Assembly: GCA_017880865.1 (NCBI GenBank)
Contig: JADGRL010000025.1
Coordinates: forward strand, 1 to 43,865
Direction: 5' to 3'
Length of the DNA: 43,865 bases
Origin: Gallionella sp.
GTDB lineage: Bacteria; Pseudomonadota; Gammaproteobacteria; Burkholderiales; Gallionellaceae
Shown one piece after another: positions 41,982-43,865 of the stretch (position 1 is the first letter of the stretch; the number at the start of each line of letters is the position of its first letter). The notes beneath the pieces are model-generated. The model was given only the letters and a program-made list of their open reading frames with translations. It was not told where the DNA came from and did no database searches. The translations under genes and the position numbers were made by a program.

Positions 41982-42521
41982 ATGACTAACGAAACCATCA
42001 TCGCCGCCACGCAAGTTTGGCTGGAGAAAGCCGTCATCGGCCTCAACCTGTGTCCGTTCGCCAAGGCCGTGCACGTCAAAAAGCAGATACGCTATGTGGT
42101 CAGCGCGGCGACGACGCCGGAGGCATTGCTGGAAGAGTTGATGGCCGAGCTACGCACGCTGCAAGATGCCGATCCCGAGCAGATCGACACCACGCTGCTG
42201 ATCCATCCTTATGTGCTGACCGACTTTCTCGACTTCAATGATTTTCTGGACACGGTCGATCTTGCCGTGACCGAGCCGGAGTTCAACGATGAATTCCAGG
42301 TGGCCAGCCTGCATCCTCAGTATCAATTTGCAGGCACTCAATCGGACGATATCGAGAATTACACTAATCGTTCGCCTTACCCCATGCTGCATTTGCTGCG
42401 CGAAGACAGCGTGGATCGCGCCGTGGATGCCTTTCCCGACGCGGACAAGATCGTCGATGTTAATGTCGAGACGATGAAGAAGCTGGGGCACGAGGGATGG
42501 AAGAAGTTGGGGTTGGAGTAG
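41982..42521 (+). CDS. DUF1415 family protein
   Basis: A 179-residue soluble protein of the DUF1415 family: WLEKAVIGLNLCPFAKAVHV at the start, then TLLIHPYVLTDFLDFNDFLD and LHPQYQFAGTQSDDIENYTN, TNRSPYPMLHLLREDSVDRAV. The NLCPFA cysteine is conserved, but no function is known. Start ATG preceded by AGAGAGCTACTGA, weak. It is followed by hairpin repeat copy D. Confidence 0.9.
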   Translation: MTNETIIAATQVWLEKAVIGLNLCPFAKAVHVKKQIRYVVSAATTPEALLEELMAELRTLQDADPEQIDTTLLIHPYVLTDFLDFNDFLDTVDLAVTEPEFNDEFQVASLHPQYQFAGTQSDDIENYTNRSPYPMLHLLREDSVDRAVDAFPDADKIVDVNVETMKKLGHEGWKKLGLE

Positions 42522-42537
42522 TCGTAGGGGCGTATGG

Positions 42538-42598
42538 CATAACCAGCGACTAGGTTGGCGTTTTTTGCCAACCTAGTCGAATGGCTAGTTGTTTCATC
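42538..42598 (+). repeat. Dispersed hairpin repeat, copy D
   Basis: CATAACCAGCGACTAGG, perfect 13-bp stem CGACTAGGTTGGC/GCCAACCTAGTCG (42547-42559 and 42567-42579), then AATGGCTAGTTGTTTCATC. It shares both flanks with copy A (14215-14274) while having a different, longer stem. It begins 17 bp after the DUF1415 stop and may protect the mRNA end. Confidence 0.85.
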
Positions 42599-42866
42599 AG
42601 TCCTCGCCGACATCCCCTGACCACCCTGCGCGACTCGGCGGCGCACAGGGGAGGTAAAGCGAAAATCCAAAACCAAAAAAACGGGTGAGCAACAAGATGC
42701 CCACACTTTGCAGATGTTCGCGAGTTGCTTCTAACGACACATACCGGATGATGGACTTTCTCCAAAGCGGACATCGAAAGTGCGCGACATGCTATTTAAT
42801 ACAGCTCAAAGAACCCGCACCTGTCCCAACCTGAGTCAGCAAAACAAGAGCGGGGTGTTGCACTCA
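42599..42866. other. Gene-free stretch
   Basis: No supported reading frame or RNA was recognised. On the minus strand this is where a reverse transcriptase of a diversity-generating retroelement might be expected, but none is present. Confidence 0.45.
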
Positions 42867-43052
42867 TCATGAAAGCCCCTGAACGCTCCGAAACTCACCC
42901 GGCACATCCGTGAATGTGTCGGCTCTGGCAGTTCGAAGTGTACTCGCCAACCGGAAACCGATGTTGTTGTTCCGGTTAGTAGGGTCGTTGTTGTTGCGGT
43001 TGGCAGCGCGCAAGTTGTTCGTGTTGTTGTTCCAAGAGCCGCCACGTAGTTC
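42867..43052 (-). pseudogene. Orphan DGR-type template/variable repeat (FGE-like, Asn-rich)
   Basis: Read on the minus strand, the frame gives [18 protein letters not shown] and then [19 protein letters not shown], ending at two TGA codons after about 60 residues. This is the signature of the variable/template repeat of diversity-generating retroelements whose targets have a formylglycine-generating-enzyme (C-type-lectin-like) fold. All 13 Asn codons are AAC, the codon mutated at adenine in such systems, and none has changed, which fits a template rather than a diversified copy. There is no start codon and an in-frame stop lies upstream inside a REP element. No reverse transcriptase is visible. 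It may be a stand-alone template or the broken 3' end of a target gene. Confidence 0.68.
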
Positions 43053-43132
43053 GTAGGTTGGGCTGAGGCACGAAGCCCAACAGGTTTGCGTGATGAATGT
43101 TGGACTTCATTTCATTCAGCCCAACCTACCGA
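43053..43132. repeat. REP-type palindromic element
   Basis: Inverted ends GTAGGTTGGGCTGA (about 43053) and TCAGCCCAACCTAC (about 43132). The inside repeats TTGGGC/GCCCAA (GGCACGAAGCCCAACA). Similar GTAGGTTGGGCTGA elements are common in proteobacteria. It directly abuts the Asn-rich repeat. Confidence 0.8.
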
Positions 43133-43238
43133 GCTAAAAAACAATCAAATCAATTTTGCCGGACAGAATGACCGATGCGACATTTAATGATAACCTTCGT
43201 ATCGTATGACCTCACATCATGTTGGAATAAGGGTTGCA

Positions 43239-43853
43239 ATGGCGAAAAATAATATCCCGCGTCACGTTGGTTTCATTCCTGATGGAAATCGGCGTTGGGC
43301 CGCAGATCATAGTCTGCCTAAAGAAGCCGGATATGCTCATGGTATCGAGCCGGGGTTACTGCTGTATGAGAAATGTAAGGAATGCGGGATCAAAGAAGTT
43401 TCCATCTACTGTTTTACCCAGGACAACACCAAACGGCCTTCCATTCAGAAACAGGCATTCAGCGAAGCCTGCGTTGCATTCGCTTTTGAGATTGCACGCC
43501 GTGGATCGGCACTGCTTGTTGTCGGCGATGAGACCTCGACGCAATTCCCCAAGGAGTTAAAAGAATTCCGGCAGCGCCAGGGTGTCGGAATGAAGGTGAA
43601 TCTACTCGTCAACTATGGCTGGGAATGGGATTTGGCCGGCCTTAAAAACGGCGGCCTGCGTTCAGATGAAGTTTCACGTTTGGATTTGATTGTACGCTGG
43701 GGAGGAGGACGCCGATTGAGCGGTTTCCTCCCAGTGCAATCGGTTTATGCGGATTTTTATGTCAGAGATGAATATTGGCCAGATTTTGATCCGCAGCATT
43801 TTGAACACGCACTCTCCTGGTTTAAAAACCAGGACCAGACACTCGGCGGGTAA
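43239..43853 (+). CDS. Atypical cis-prenyltransferase (undecaprenyl diphosphate synthase family)
   Basis: A 204-residue protein, short for the family (about 240-260). The active-site motif HVGFIPDGNRRWAADH is present with the catalytic Asp, as are a degenerate FTQDNTKRPS, VNLLVNYGWEWDLAG and DLIVRWGGGRRLSGFLPVQS. The usual NFLLWQ is changed to GFLPVQ, His in GGxxR is absent, and about 35 residues are missing before the DLIVR motif. It is probably a paralogue with a different product or chain length, not the housekeeping UppS. Start ATG 43239 has AAGGG upstream; 43206 is the longer option. Confidence 0.85.
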   Translation: MAKNNIPRHVGFIPDGNRRWAADHSLPKEAGYAHGIEPGLLLYEKCKECGIKEVSIYCFTQDNTKRPSIQKQAFSEACVAFAFEIARRGSALLVVGDETSTQFPKELKEFRQRQGVGMKVNLLVNYGWEWDLAGLKNGGLRSDEVSRLDLIVRWGGGRRLSGFLPVQSVYADFYVRDEYWPDFDPQHFEHALSWFKNQDQTLGG

Positions 43854-43865
43854 TGCATCGTTCTG

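Noticed and set aside
42836..43045. Thr-rich 69-codon open frame on the minus strand over the Asn-rich repeat
   Set aside because: It is the shifted reading of AAC runs (ACA/CAA); the frame with GGSWNNN and IGFRLA has the recognisable motif.

Overview
The window looks like chromosomal DNA of a betaproteobacterium. The order perM-hda-HAD phosphatase, the pair rpsT/murJ, the assimilatory cys cluster with a DUF934 protein and an iron-sulfur APS reductase, and an ncgABC-nirK cluster like that of Nitrosomonas all point to the Nitrosomonadales/Gallionellaceae part of the class. This placement is inference from gene content; no rRNA marker is present.

Layout. 1-5.6 kb: the end of a PerM/AI-2E permease gene, hda and a HAD phosphatase gene overlap in one operon; then come an HPP-family membrane protein (minus strand), a CusF-like periplasmic copper chaperone, a small membrane protein and a Sad/YneI-type succinate-semialdehyde dehydrogenase. 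5.8 kb: a probable small RNA with a C-rich anti-Shine-Dalgarno loop and a strong terminator. 6-13.9 kb (minus strand): copper and nitrogen-oxide functions, namely an operon of a two-domain multicopper oxidase, a diheme and a monoheme cytochrome c and copper nitrite reductase, preceded by a near-perfect NsrR operator and closed by a terminator, followed by cusB-cusA metal efflux genes. 14-18.5 kb: repeats, two paralogous lipoproteins, yajL, a PAP2 phosphatase and yajQ. 18.5-23.1 kb: argD-argF-DUF2798-argG-macro domain-ppnP, apparently one operon. 23.3-30.3 kb: rpsT and murJ, usually neighbours, are separated by about 5 kb carrying a lipoprotein, a secreted kexin-like S8 protease and its likely chaperone/propeptide partner, together with a decayed fragment of murJ itself. 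30.3-31.8 kb: an SDR enzyme and a YpfH-type esterase. 31.9-39.2 kb: assimilatory sulfate reduction (cysB, TSUP transporter, small protein, cysI, DUF934, cysH, cysD, cysN). 39.3-43.9 kb: a CobD/CbiB-family protein, a small coiled-coil membrane protein, srkA, a DUF1415 protein and an atypical cis-prenyltransferase.

The intergenic DNA is rich in palindromic repeats: four copies of a hairpin family whose stem changes while pairing is kept, a 140-bp MITE-like element that supplies the srkA stop codon, a 120-bp element bounded by dRS3-like repeats, and two other REP-type elements. The most unusual item lies at 42.87-43.05 kb: an orphan, asparagine-codon (AAC)-rich stretch matching the formylglycine-generating-enzyme-type variable/template repeat of diversity-generating retroelements, directly abutting a REP element, with no reverse transcriptase visible in the window.

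How the genes fit together: CusF/CusB/CusA handle periplasmic copper near several copper enzymes (NcgA, NirK). NsrR probably ties the ncg-nirK operon to nitric oxide. CysB probably drives the divergent sulfate-reduction genes. No tRNA, rRNA or CRISPR array was seen.
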